11,874 nt of DNA from Verrucomicrobiota bacterium (GCA_030747575.1 JASLKI010000194.1:1-11874), one strand, 5' to 3'; shown: positions 1-8,143, counted from the stretch's first letter. Notes: generated by a model from the letters alone, not told the origin. Numbers and translations are program-made.

Positions 1-139
1 CAGACAAGCCCTGCGTGCCGGTGCGCAGCAAAATGGCGATTAATTCACTGTCCTTGAGCGCCTCCGCGCCTTTGGCCAGAAGACGTTCGCGCGGCTTTTC
101 GCTGTCGGGCAAATCCTTGATGCGCGTCGCCTCGGGCAT
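1..139 (-). CDS. radC: RadC family protein (JAB-domain), N-terminal part only
   Basis: Reading the minus strand from the ATG at 139 gives 46 codons with no stop before the window edge. The start reads MPEATRIKDLPDSEKPRERL and continues with a LLAKGAEALKDSELIAIL-type segment and LRTGTQG. This is the characteristic N-terminus of RadC/UPF0758 proteins: an R-I-K-D-L-P motif, E-x-P-R-E-R-L, then a helix-hairpin-helix-like S-E-L-I-A-I-L-L-R-T-G-T. The C-terminal JAB/MPN metalloprotease-like domain lies outside the window. RadC proteins were named for DNA repair, but their biochemical role is unsettled. The ATG lies 5 nt past the sulfatase stop codon, so the gene is probably co-transcribed with it, and I see no clear Shine-Dalgarno sequence. 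The family assignment is firm; function and full length cannot be judged here. Confidence 0.9.
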   Translation of the reverse strand, partial: MPEATRIKDLPDSEKPRERLLAKGAEALKDSELIAILLRTGTQGLS

Positions 140-144
140 GCCGT

Positions 145-1599
145 TTATTGCTGCGCAGCCTTACGTTTTCGTCGACGTTCGCGCTTGTTGGCCGCCGGTT
201 TCTCCACCTTGGCCTGTAATTGTTTGTCCCACGAGTTGGCCTTGCGAGGGCGATAGAGCGGGCGGCCATCAATCTTCGGTTGGCTGCCAATGATGGCCCG
301 AAATTTTTTCAGCGCGGCCAAGTGCTCCGGCTTGTCGCTGTTGAGCAAATTTTTTTGCTCGAGCGGATCGGTTTTGAGATCGTACAGCGCGGTAATCTTC
401 GGCTCGTGCTCCAGCCAGACTTTGTGGCGTTTGTCGCGAATGACGCGGTCGGCGAAGTCGTTGGTGCCGCGCACGCCTTTTTTGTCGAGCCTTCCGGCGC
501 CGTGGCCAAGCGCCATGATCCAGTCTCGCGGCGAGTTGTCTGCCTGGCCAAGCAGCAGCGGCGCGAACGACCTGCCGTCGAGCGTGACGCCCTTGGGCAG
601 CTTCGCGCCTCCCAGCTCGGCGAAGGTCGGTAGCAGGTCGGAGAAGTCGGTCAGCGCGTCGGTCTCGCGACCGCCGGGGACAAGGCCGGGGCAGTTGACG
701 ATGAACGGCTGGCAGACGCCTCCCTCGAACTTGGAGCCTTTGCCGCCGCTTGGCCGTCTACCGTTGACCGTGCCGCGCAGCCCGCCGCTGGTGCCGTTGT
801 CGGTGGTGAAAATCACGAGGGTACGGTCGCGAATTTTCAAGTCGTCGAGCGTGCTGACCAGGCGCCCGACGAGGGTGTCGGTGTAGCTCACCATCGCCTT
901 GAGCTTGTCTTTGTTCGTGGTGACTTTCGGTTCGTCGGGAGTCGGTACGAGCGGGCCGTGCGTGAGTGCCATCGGGAAGTAGAGCATCATTGGTTTGTCC
1001 CGATGTTGCTTCATGTAGTCGATGAGAAAATCGCAGTAAATGTCTGGCCCGAATTTGTCCTTGTAGGTTTTGCTCCCGGCGCGGGTGTGGATGTAGGCGT
1101 CCCAGTAGCGCTCGTTGCTCAGCGGATTGCCGGTCTCGTAGCCGGTCCAGACCGCCCAGTCGTCGAAGCCGTGTTTTTTCAGCGCGTTGGGCTCAATGCG
1201 AAAGTCGTTGATCTGCCACTTGCCGGCGATCGCGGTGGAGTAGCCGACGCTTTTCATCACGTTGGCGAAGGTGGTGTAGTTTGCCCAATCGAAGTAGCCG
1301 ACGCCCCAGCGGGGGACGTCCCAGTGATTCACCCAGCCGGTGCGCCAGGGGTACTGGCCGGTGAGCAGTGTGGCGCGGGTGGGCGTGCACTGAGGCATCG
1401 ACCAGGCGTTTTGAAACTTCAGGCCGCCCTGGGCCAGGCGATCGATGTTCGGGGTATCGATTTCGTCCGCGCCGTAGCAGGAAATCCAGTCCTTGCCGAG
1501 GTCGTCGACCATGATGAAAAGGATGTTCGGCTTGGCTGCGGAAGTGGTTTGCAGGCCGAACGCACAAAGAATCGTCAGGGGAAAAAACAGGCGCTTCAC
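145..1599 (-). CDS. secreted type I (formylglycine) sulfatase
   Basis: This is a 484-residue protein if started at the GTG at 1599. It would hydrolyse sulfate esters, possibly of sulfated polysaccharides, outside the cytoplasm. The start gives a clean signal peptide (MKRLFFPLTILCAFGLQTTSA) followed by KPNILFIMVDD, the usual beginning of the alkaline-phosphatase-fold sulfatases. Visible active-site elements are the metal-binding DD at 32-33, the formylglycine motif C-T-P-T-R at 71-75, K127 in GKW, H214 in THGP, T-D-N-G at 266-269 (metal ligands) and K290 in GSKFEGG. The length is normal for the family. The histidine that usually follows GKW is Gln (GKWQIN). The same frame is open to a TTG at 1629, adding ten residues that spoil the signal peptide, so GTG is preferred. 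It lies 56 nt downstream of the RND permease stop and 5 nt upstream of radC. The substrate cannot be read from sequence. The CTPTR motif needs a formylglycine-generating enzyme or anaerobic maturase, neither of which is in the window. Confidence 0.95.
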   Translation of the reverse strand: MKRLFFPLTILCAFGLQTTSAAKPNILFIMVDDLGKDWISCYGADEIDTPNIDRLAQGGLKFQNAWSMPQCTPTRATLLTGQYPWRTGWVNHWDVPRWGVGYFDWANYTTFANVMKSVGYSTAIAGKWQINDFRIEPNALKKHGFDDWAVWTGYETGNPLSNERYWDAYIHTRAGSKTYKDKFGPDIYCDFLIDYMKQHRDKPMMLYFPMALTHGPLVPTPDEPKVTTNKDKLKAMVSYTDTLVGRLVSTLDDLKIRDRTLVIFTTDNGTSGGLRGTVNGRRPSGGKGSKFEGGVCQPFIVNCPGLVPGGRETDALTDFSDLLPTFAELGGAKLPKGVTLDGRSFAPLLLGQADNSPRDWIMALGHGAGRLDKKGVRGTNDFADRVIRDKRHKVWLEHEPKITALYDLKTDPLEQKNLLNSDKPEHLAALKKFRAIIGSQPKIDGRPLYRPRKANSWDKQLQAKVEKPAANKRERRRKRKAAQQ

Positions 1600-1630
1600 G
1601 GCGGAATCGTAGCCGCCCAGCCGCCCCAAG

Positions 1631-1648
1631 CCAAGCGCTTGGCCAAGC
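1631..1648. repeat. overlapping palindromes between RND permease and sulfatase genes
   Basis: CCAAGCGCTTGG (1631-1642) and GCTTGGCCAAGC (1637-1648) are each perfect 12-bp palindromes and share six bases. They lie between the permease stop (1656) and the preferred sulfatase start (1599), so the transcript could form a GC-rich hairpin in the gap. There is no following T-run on the minus strand, so a simple intrinsic terminator is unlikely. The second palindrome is a full copy of the motif repeated across the window. Confidence 0.7.
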
Positions 1649-1655
1649 GGGTTGG

Positions 1656-4600
1656 TTATAGTTTATCTTCCGGGCCAAAGAAAAAGGTGCGGATGTCCTC
1701 AAGGATGAGGTACATTGCCGGGACGAGGATGAGGGTGATCACGGTGGCGAAGATGACGCCGAAGCCAAGCGAGATGCCCATTGGCACGAGGAACTTGGCC
1801 TGCAGGCTTTTCTCGAGCAGCAGCGGCGTGAGGCCGGCGAAGGTGGTGAGCGATGTGAGCAGGATCGGCCGGAAACGAGCCAAGCCGGCCTGGCGCGCCG
1901 ACTCCATTTCGCTCAGGCCGATGCCGCGTTTGCGATTGACGTAGTCGACCATCACGAGGCTGTCGTTGACCACCACGCCGGTCAGCGCCACCACGCCGAA
2001 ACCGGAGAGGATCGTGACTTCCATGCCCATCACGACGTGTCCCCAGACCGCGCCGATGAGGCCAAACGGGATCGCCGCCATGACGATCAGCGGCTGGATG
2101 TAAGAGCTGAACGGGATCGCTAACAGTGCGTAAATAATGATCAGCGCGATAATGTAGAGGTACTGCAGGCTGGCGAGGGTCTCGGCCTGCTCGCTCTTCT
2201 CGCCCTCGAACGACCAGTAGATGCCGGGGAATTCCAGCTGCATTTGTGGGAGCAACTCCGTCTCGAGTTTGCCGTTGATCTCCTGCGTGTTGCCGATGGC
2301 GGCATCGACGTCGGCGGTGACGTTGACGGCGCGCCGCCGGTCGATGCGCCGGATCGATTCGTAGCCCCGACCGTATGTCACGCCGGCCGCCTCGACGAAC
2401 GGCACCTCGACGCCGCCCGGCAGGCGGACTCGCATCTGTTCGAGGTTGGCGATGCTTCGGCGTTCGTCGCGCGGATAACGCAGCATGACCTTGACGTCGT
2501 CGCGACCGCGCTGGAGCCGCTGCACCTCGTCCCCGTAAAACGCCTGCCGCACCTGCCGCGCGAGATCGGCCTGCGACAAGCCAAGCGCCTCGGCCTCCGG
2601 CTTGATTTTCAACTGTACCTCTTCCTTGCCCTGGCGGAATGAGTCGGCGATGTCGATGACTCCGGTGAACTTCGCCAGTTCCTGCTTGAGCCACTCGGCG
2701 GCGGCTTGCAGTTGTTCAAAGTCGGCACCGGTGAGTACGACATTGATCGCGTCGCCGGCCTGGAAGATATCCGCGGTGAACGTGAGTTCCTCTGCTTCTG
2801 GCATGTCACCGACAATCTCGCGCCAAAGCCGCGCGACTTCATAGCTGTTGAACATCCGTTCCTCCGCCGGCGAGGCTTCGATGTGCACTTCGCCGGTATG
2901 CGCGCCCTTGATCGAAGTGGCAATCCTGCCGCCGGCGCGGCCCTGGTCGGTCATGAACGGCTGGCTGCCCACCGAGCTGAGCATATGGCGCACGATGCTG
3001 GGATGGTCCTTGGGTGTTTTGGCATCAAGTTGATCGCGAACCTCAAAGGCTGCTGCCTGAAGTTTATTGACAGCTCGTTGCGTTTCCTCGGTGGTGGTGC
3101 CTAGCGGCATGGTGACGGTGGCGGCCACATTGTCGCCTTCCACCGGCGGGAAAAAGACGAACCGAATGTGTCCGCCCGCCACAAATCCCATCGTGATCGC
3201 GAACACCGCCACGGCGATGGCCATGGTCAGGTAACGCCACTCGAGGCACCACCGTAGGCTCGGCTTGTAAATGCGCAGGATGAACTGGTCCATCCGCAAG
3301 ACGAATCGGTGTTGAAACCGCCGCCACCCGCCGACGAACCCGGTGCCTTCGGCGATGTTGTCGACCTTTCGCAGGTTGCTGAGATGTTTTGGCAGGATGA
3401 ACAGCGACTCGATCAGCGAGAAAAACAGCGTCGGGATCACGATCAACGGGATGTATTTCATGATCTTGCCGGTGTTGCCCGCGGTAAAAATCATCGGCGC
3501 GAAGGCGGCAATCGAGGTGGCCACGGCGAAGGTCACCGGCTTGGCCATCTCGATCGCGCCGGCGATCGCGCCCTTCAGGCCGGGTGTGCCGCGCTCGTGA
3601 TGCGCGTGGATGTTTTCGCCGATCAGGATGGCGTCATCCACCACGATCCCGAGCACCACGATGAAGGCGAACAGTGAGATCATACTGATCGACACGTCCA
3701 GTGTTGGCATCAGCCAGAACGTCCCCAGAAACGAGATCGGGATGCCGAGGCTCACCCAGAAGGCGAGGCGGAAACGCAGGAACAACGCCAGCACGAGGAA
3801 CACCAGGCAAAAGCCGGTGAGACCGTTGCGGATCATCAGGTCGCGCCGCCCGCGCAGATATGTTGAGTCATCCTGCCAGGTCGTCAGATCGATGCCTTCC
3901 GGATAACGGTGCCTCGAGCCGTCAATATACTCGTGGACAGTTTCAGAGATGGCGATGGCGCTCTCCTCGCCGACGCGAAACACCTTCACGAGCGCGCACG
4001 GCTTGCCGTCGAAGTACGACTCTTGGTCGTTATCCTCGAAGTCGTCGCGGACCGTTGCCACTTGGCCAAGCCGCAGCCGCGTGCCGTCCGGGCGCGTTCG
4101 CAGCACGATTTGCTCGAATTCGACCGCCCGCTTGGCCTGGCCCTTGGTTCGCAGCAGAATTTCGCCGCCGCGATCGGCTTTGATCGTGCCGCCCGGCAGG
4201 TCGATGGATGAACTCCGCACCGCCCGGGCCACCTCGTCGAACGTCATGCCGTATTGCCTCAGCGCGTCCTCGGAAACCTCGATCGACACCTCGAGATCGC
4301 GCACGTTGGCCAGTTCCACCTGCGTGATACCGGGCAGCGCCATCAACTCGTCGCGCACCCGCGAGGCATAATGCCGCAGTGCCTCCTCGTCGACACCGCC
4401 CGCCTCTCCGGACACGGCGACGTTGATCACCTGCTTGCGCATGATGATCTCCTCGATCACCGGTTTCTCGGCCTCCTCGGGGAAGGTGTCAATGGCATCG
4501 ACGCGCGCCTTGATCTCATCAAGCGCGCGGGAGGCGTCCGCGCCCGGCGTCAACTCGACCATGATTGCGGCGGCGTTTTCCGTGGAGGTCGAGTTGACCT

Positions 4601-4838
4601 GTTTCACATCCGTCAGGCCGTACACCGCCTCCTCGATTTTTTGGCAGGCGCCCTCCTCGACCTCTTCCGGCGCCGCGCCGGGGTACGGCACGGTGATGTA
4701 AATCATGTCCGACGAAAACTCGGGGAACACCTCCTGCCGCAGCGTCCCGATCGACAGGAAACCGACAACGACGATGAACATCGCCATGATGTTAGCGGCG
4801 ACGCCGTTCTTCGCGAACCATTCGATCAGGCTGTTCAT
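1656..4838 (-). CDS. RND family efflux permease (AcrB-like inner-membrane subunit)
   Basis: The 1060-residue protein has the full length of an AcrB/MexB-type resistance-nodulation-division transporter, a proton-driven pump in the inner membrane that exports drugs or other small molecules. The N-terminal transmembrane helix is at about 13-31. The large periplasmic loop contains the family signatures (R-Q-E-V-F-P-E-F, Y-P-G-A-A-P-E-E-V-E and D-A-S-R-A-L-D-E-I-K). A helix bundle spans about 336-480, the second half starts with a helix near 537-555, and the final bundle is about 893-1047. The proton-relay pair D401-D402 sits in VVLGIVVDDAILIGENI and matches AcrB D407/D408. In helix 10 the segment GVVVNDSLVMVDY carries N958-D959 where AcrB has K940-N941; this also occurs in other RND subfamilies. 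Its ATG overlaps the adaptor stop as ATGA (4 nt), implying translational coupling. The substrate is unknown. Confidence 0.97.
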   Translation of the reverse strand: MNSLIEWFAKNGVAANIMAMFIVVVGFLSIGTLRQEVFPEFSSDMIYITVPYPGAAPEEVEEGACQKIEEAVYGLTDVKQVNSTSTENAAAIMVELTPGADASRALDEIKARVDAIDTFPEEAEKPVIEEIIMRKQVINVAVSGEAGGVDEEALRHYASRVRDELMALPGITQVELANVRDLEVSIEVSEDALRQYGMTFDEVARAVRSSSIDLPGGTIKADRGGEILLRTKGQAKRAVEFEQIVLRTRPDGTRLRLGQVATVRDDFEDNDQESYFDGKPCALVKVFRVGEESAIAISETVHEYIDGSRHRYPEGIDLTTWQDDSTYLRGRRDLMIRNGLTGFCLVFLVLALFLRFRLAFWVSLGIPISFLGTFWLMPTLDVSISMISLFAFIVVLGIVVDDAILIGENIHAHHERGTPGLKGAIAGAIEMAKPVTFAVATSIAAFAPMIFTAGNTGKIMKYIPLIVIPTLFFSLIESLFILPKHLSNLRKVDNIAEGTGFVGGWRRFQHRFVLRMDQFILRIYKPSLRWCLEWRYLTMAIAVAVFAITMGFVAGGHIRFVFFPPVEGDNVAATVTMPLGTTTEETQRAVNKLQAAAFEVRDQLDAKTPKDHPSIVRHMLSSVGSQPFMTDQGRAGGRIATSIKGAHTGEVHIEASPAEERMFNSYEVARLWREIVGDMPEAEELTFTADIFQAGDAINVVLTGADFEQLQAAAEWLKQELAKFTGVIDIADSFRQGKEEVQLKIKPEAEALGLSQADLARQVRQAFYGDEVQRLQRGRDDVKVMLRYPRDERRSIANLEQMRVRLPGGVEVPFVEAAGVTYGRGYESIRRIDRRRAVNVTADVDAAIGNTQEINGKLETELLPQMQLEFPGIYWSFEGEKSEQAETLASLQYLYIIALIIIYALLAIPFSSYIQPLIVMAAIPFGLIGAVWGHVVMGMEVTILSGFGVVALTGVVVNDSLVMVDYVNRKRGIGLSEMESARQAGLARFRPILLTSLTTFAGLTPLLLEKSLQAKFLVPMGISLGFGVIFATVITLILVPAMYLILEDIRTFFFGPEDKL
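4061..4071. repeat. CTTGGCCAAGC copy inside the RND gene
   Basis: This is an eleven-base match to the 12-bp palindrome GCTTGGCCAAGC, lying within coding sequence for the permease. Confidence 0.7.
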
Positions 4839-6079
4839 TCGTCGAGTTCAGATCGGTTTGTCCCGCGCACCTCCACGGCCATGCCGTTGATCGCCCCCGC
4901 GAGCAGTGAGGTGATCACCTGCTCACCCGCCCGGATGCCGTTTGTGACAACCACGTGCCGGGCGTCTGCGTAGGAGACCGCCACCGACCTGAATGTAAGC
5001 CAGTGTTGGAGATCGGGCTGCCGGTATCCCAGCCACTTTTGCATGGTGCTTTCTTCGCTCACGATCCAGACGCGATCCTTCCTGCGAAGCGCCTCCCGCG
5101 GCAGCACGACGGCGTAATCCTGCGTGCGTCCATCAATGCTGGCCTGCACGAACGTTCCGTTGCGCAGCGGTGCACCGTTGCGCTTGGCCAAGCCGTACGG
5201 GTCGGCAACCTGTGCCACTACGTAGACCATCCGGTTCACCGGGTCGACCGTTTCCTCCGAGCGCACAAGTTGCCCCTGCCACTCTGTTCGTTTTCCGTTG
5301 GCAAGGGCGCTGATCGTGACTCTGGGCGCTTGGGCAAGCGCGGAATCCGTGCCGGGGATGGGCAGATTGATGAAACCCAAGTCACTGGCAGTCAAAGGCA
5401 AACGCACTTCAGAAACATCGGTGGCGAACAACTCACCCAGCGGCGCGGCCAAGGCGACGAATTGCCCCGGGCGCACATTGGCCTTGGCCACCATGCCGTC
5501 GAATGGCGCGCGGATTTCGCACCGGTCGAGGTTGCGCCTGGCCGTCTCCTCGGTGGCGCGGGCGGCCTCAAGCGCGGCGCGGGCGCTGGCCAGCTGTGGC
5601 TCGCGCGCCTGAAGGCCAGTCGGCTCCTCTTGTTTGAGCAACTGCCAGTCGCGGCGGACGACGTCGGCCTCATTGATTTCCGTCAGCAACCGCAGCTCGG
5701 CCTGGGCGACCTGTGCCTTGGCCTGCGTGAGCGCCAACTCGTAATCCCTCGGGTCGATTGTGAGCAACACGTCGTCCTTCGCGAAAACCTGTCCGGCGTT
5801 GAACGACTCCGCGACCGAGACGAGCCGGCCGCTGACTTCGCTGACAAGCCGAACGCTCGTCCGGGGCAGGGCGGTTCCCTGTGATGGGATCCGGTACGTG
5901 TGCGGCCCTGTCACGGCGGTGTGCACCTCCACGCTTGGCGGCTTCGGCGTGGCGATCTGCGATTCCGGCACTCGGCCGGACTTCACCAGCACGGCGGCGA
6001 GGCCGATTCCGGCAAAGGCCACGGCGAACGTGCTGATGATTTTCAGCCTGCGGTTGGGGTTACTGCCTTGCGGTTCCAT
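4835..6079 (-). CDS. RND efflux periplasmic adaptor (HlyD/MFP family)
   Basis: The 414-residue membrane-fusion protein links the RND permease to the outer-membrane channel in the periplasm. Residues about 15-33 form a single N-terminal hydrophobic anchor; there is no lipobox, so it is probably an inner-membrane-anchored adaptor. Domain order is classical. The first half of the lipoyl-like domain is near 70-112 (VRLVSEVSGRLVSV). An alanine- and glutamate-rich coiled-coil hairpin follows at about 113-185. The second lipoyl half is I-R-A-P-F-D-G-M-V at 189-197, with R-P-G-Q-F-V after it. A beta-barrel occupies roughly 223-320, and the membrane-proximal domain follows (V-L-P-R-E-A-L, then G-I-R-A-G-E-Q-V-I-T-S). 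It starts 20 nt inside the end of the outer-membrane factor gene and overlaps the permease start by 4 nt, so all three pump parts are made in order from one message. Confidence 0.96.
   Translation of the reverse strand: MEPQGSNPNRRLKIISTFAVAFAGIGLAAVLVKSGRVPESQIATPKPPSVEVHTAVTGPHTYRIPSQGTALPRTSVRLVSEVSGRLVSVAESFNAGQVFAKDDVLLTIDPRDYELALTQAKAQVAQAELRLLTEINEADVVRRDWQLLKQEEPTGLQAREPQLASARAALEAARATEETARRNLDRCEIRAPFDGMVAKANVRPGQFVALAAPLGELFATDVSEVRLPLTASDLGFINLPIPGTDSALAQAPRVTISALANGKRTEWQGQLVRSEETVDPVNRMVYVVAQVADPYGLAKRNGAPLRNGTFVQASIDGRTQDYAVVLPREALRRKDRVWIVSEESTMQKWLGYRQPDLQHWLTFRSVAVSYADARHVVVTNGIRAGEQVITSLLAGAINGMAVEVRGTNRSELDE
5182..5193. repeat. perfect GCTTGGCCAAGC palindrome inside the adaptor gene
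   Basis: This is a full 12-bp copy of the iterated palindrome. A one-mismatch copy, GCTTGGGCAAGC, follows at 5328-5339 in the same gene. Confidence 0.75.
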
Positions 6080-7484
6080 CGTTCTTCAATGTTTCAAATC
6101 CGCCGCCCAGGGCGAGGTGTAAATTGACCCGGTTCTCGAGTTGGCGTCGCCGCGCTGCCCACCACCGGCTCTCGGCGGTGACCGCGCGCCGGCGCGCCTC
6201 GAGCAGTACGATCAGGCTGCCAAGCCCGTGGTCGTATCGCTCCTGCGCGGTTTGCGCGGCGGCTTGCGACTGCTCGTACGCGGTGCCCAGCGCCGCGTCC
6301 ATGGCGGCCAGTTGTTGTGCGGCGTCGAGCGCGTTTTCCACCTCGCCCATCGCGTTGAGCATCGTCGAGCGAAACGATTCCTCCGCGGCCTTCAGGTTGG
6401 CGCGTTGCAGGCGGACGTTGGCACGCAGCCGGCCGGCCTGGAACACCGGCTGGGTCAAATTGGAGGCGACGTTCCAGACCACCGAGTCGCCGGAGAGCAG
6501 CCCGTCGAGTTCGCTTGTCGAGGTGCCGCCGCTGGCGGTCAAGCTGATCTGCGGGTAGAGCGTCGCCTTGGCCTGCGCGAGTGTCGCGCCGGTGGCGAAC
6601 AGCCGCTGCTCGGCGGCGACGAGATCGGGTCGACGGGACAGAATTTCCGCCGGCACACCGGCCGGGATCGCCGCGGGTAACAGGGGCAGTTCCTGCGGGA
6701 TGGCCAGCTTGTTGGCCGGGAATTGGCCAAGCAGGATTTCCAAACGCCGGATTGACTGGGTGGCAACCGACTCCAGTTCAGCGGCTTGCGCCTCCGATCC
6801 GGCGAGGTTGACCTTGGCCAGGCGCAGATCCACTGACGATAATATGCCCTGCTCGAACCGGGCTTGAACCTGCACCACGGTTGTCTCGTGCGTGGAGACG
6901 GCAAACTTGGCCAAGCGCGCCTGTTGCCGCGACTCGATGGCCAGCAACCACGCCTTGGCCACTTGGCCGGCGAGCGAGTGGCGCGTCCCGGCGAACTCCG
7001 CCGCCCGGCCAAGCGCGTTCGCCCGTGCTAGGCGTTTGCCGGCGCGTACCCGGCCCCACAGGTCGAATTCCCATTGTGCACCAAGCGTGAGGTGGTGACT
7101 TTGGCTGTGAAAGGAGTCAGGCATGTCGGGAATCTTCACGCCGAATTTCGCCAGGTTCATCTGGCTGGCCGACAAGCCGCCGGTGAGACCGATCTGCGGC
7201 AATTGATCCGCTCCGGCAATTTTGGCCTGCGTCCACGCAGCCTCGAGCCGGGCGGCAGCACTCCAAACGTCTGGGTTGGCGGCGAGGGCTTTGCCAATTG
7301 CCTGGCTCAGTCCGTCGTCGCGAAAGTTGTGCCACCAAAATGTAGGCGCATGACCGGTGCTCCCGCTGGGCGCAGACCAGCCGCCGGGGAGTTGGTTGGC
7401 AAAATCCCGGGCCGTCCGGTTGGAGTCGGTGGCGCAACCGGCGAGCAGCAGAACTGCCGCGGTGATGAAGGGAGTTCGGCGCAT
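6060..7484 (-). CDS. TolC/NodT-type outer-membrane efflux lipoprotein
   Basis: The 474-residue protein is the outer-membrane channel of the pump. The N-terminus MRRTPFITAAVLLLAGC has a clear lipobox (L-L-A-G-C, lipidated Cys17), as in the OprM/NodT branch of outer-membrane factors. After it come two structural repeats rich in long amphipathic helices. Recognisable family segments are WWHNFRDDGLSQAIGKALAANPD near the start, A-R-L-E-A-A-W-T-Q-A-K-I-A-G-A-D-Q-L-P-Q-I, and W-E-F-D-L-W-G-R-V-R-A-G. Further along come S-R-R-P-D-L-V-A-A-E-Q-R-L (a hallmark of the family) and A-T-L-Y-P-Q-I-S-L-T-A. Its ATG overlaps the regulator stop by one base (TAATG), and its end overlaps the adaptor start by 20 nt. 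The length is typical. It probably trimerises and docks with the adaptor; the substrate is set by the permease. Confidence 0.95.
   Translation of the reverse strand: MRRTPFITAAVLLLAGCATDSNRTARDFANQLPGGWSAPSGSTGHAPTFWWHNFRDDGLSQAIGKALAANPDVWSAAARLEAAWTQAKIAGADQLPQIGLTGGLSASQMNLAKFGVKIPDMPDSFHSQSHHLTLGAQWEFDLWGRVRAGKRLARANALGRAAEFAGTRHSLAGQVAKAWLLAIESRQQARLAKFAVSTHETTVVQVQARFEQGILSSVDLRLAKVNLAGSEAQAAELESVATQSIRRLEILLGQFPANKLAIPQELPLLPAAIPAGVPAEILSRRPDLVAAEQRLFATGATLAQAKATLYPQISLTASGGTSTSELDGLLSGDSVVWNVASNLTQPVFQAGRLRANVRLQRANLKAAEESFRSTMLNAMGEVENALDAAQQLAAMDAALGTAYEQSQAAAQTAQERYDHGLGSLIVLLEARRRAVTAESRWWAARRRQLENRVNLHLALGGGFETLKNDGTARQ
6906..6916. repeat. CTTGGCCAAGC copy inside the outer-membrane factor gene
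   Basis: This is an eleven-base match to the iterated palindrome. TTGGCCAAGC at 6723-6732 and GGCCAAGC at 7007-7014 lie in the same gene. Confidence 0.7.
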
Positions 7485-8143
7485 TACTTCTTTTTGCGTG
7501 GGCGCGTGGGTGGGCTGGCCTTGGCCCGGAAGCCGGCGGCGGTGAAATCAATCAACCGTCGCACCGTTGTTTCGTAATCGCTGGGCTCGAATTGCGTTCC
7601 GGTAAACTTCGCCAGCAAGTCGGCGTTGCAAAGCGTGTGCGCCATCGCGCCGGCCATGAAGTGCGAGCGCCAATCCGTTTCTTCCTTGGCCAATCCGGGT
7701 AGTGAAGCATCGAGGGCGGCACTGAACTGAGGGATCACTTCAGCCAACTCGCTCATCATGAATTTTTGAAGATTCGCGTTTCGGTCGAACAACACACGGC
7801 CGATCAACCGCGAAAACGTCGGACCAACTTTGGGGTTGGCCTGCACACGGAACAGCGGCAGGAACAGGCACTCGAGTACGCGCTCCAGTTTCACTGCCCG
7901 CTTGCCTGCTTTGGCCCGCGCCTCGGCCAGCCCGGCCAGGCGCTCTTCATTGATCGGGCGGAGTCGTCGCGCCACCACGGCGTGAAGCAACGCCTGCTTC
8001 GAGCCGAAGTGATAATGCACCGCCGCGAGGTTGACCTTGGCTGACGCGATAATGTTGCGCAGCGACACGGCATCGAACCCCTTCTGGGCGAAAAGCCGCT
8101 CGGCGGTGTCGAGGATCCGTGTCTTGGTGTCCTTTTTTTTCAT
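7484..8143 (-). CDS. TetR/AcrR family transcriptional regulator
   Basis: The 219-residue protein has a canonical N-terminal TetR helix-turn-helix: T-R-I-L-D-T-A-E-R-L-F-A-Q-K-G-F at about 8-23, then V-S-L-R-N-I-I-A-S-A-K-V-N-L-A-A-V-H-Y-H-F-G-S-K-Q-A-L-L at about 26-53, with the Y-H-F-x-S-K signature. The C-terminal ligand-binding half is helical and not assignable to a subfamily by eye. The tail is unusually basic (S-P-P-T-R-P-R-K-K-K). The start codon is followed by a run of eight A (MKKKD), a possible slippage site. It is the first gene of the efflux operon and overlaps the outer-membrane factor gene by 1 nt. Two inverted repeats directly upstream (8148-8175) are its likely operators, so it probably represses itself and the pump until an effector, perhaps a pump substrate, binds. 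ATG 8143 is the start that gives the standard TetR N-terminus. Confidence 0.95.
   Translation of the reverse strand: MKKKDTKTRILDTAERLFAQKGFDAVSLRNIIASAKVNLAAVHYHFGSKQALLHAVVARRLRPINEERLAGLAEARAKAGKRAVKLERVLECLFLPLFRVQANPKVGPTFSRLIGRVLFDRNANLQKFMMSELAEVIPQFSAALDASLPGLAKEETDWRSHFMAGAMAHTLCNADLLAKFTGTQFEPSDYETTVRRLIDFTAAGFRAKASPPTRPRKKK

Noticed and set aside
1600..1629. TTG start for the sulfatase at 1629
   Set aside because: It adds ten residues (GGYDSA-like) ahead of a signal peptide that begins cleanly at the GTG at 1599. It remains possible but less likely.
958..1944. Long open frame of 328 codons on the plus strand
   Set aside because: It is antisense to the sulfatase and RND permease, both of which have unmistakable motifs. 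The frame is open only because of the high GC at codon position 3 of the real genes.
1699..2694. Open frame of 331 codons on the minus strand
   Set aside because: It is out of frame inside the RND permease. Its Arg/Gly/His-rich, repetitive composition is typical of a shadow frame in GC-rich DNA.
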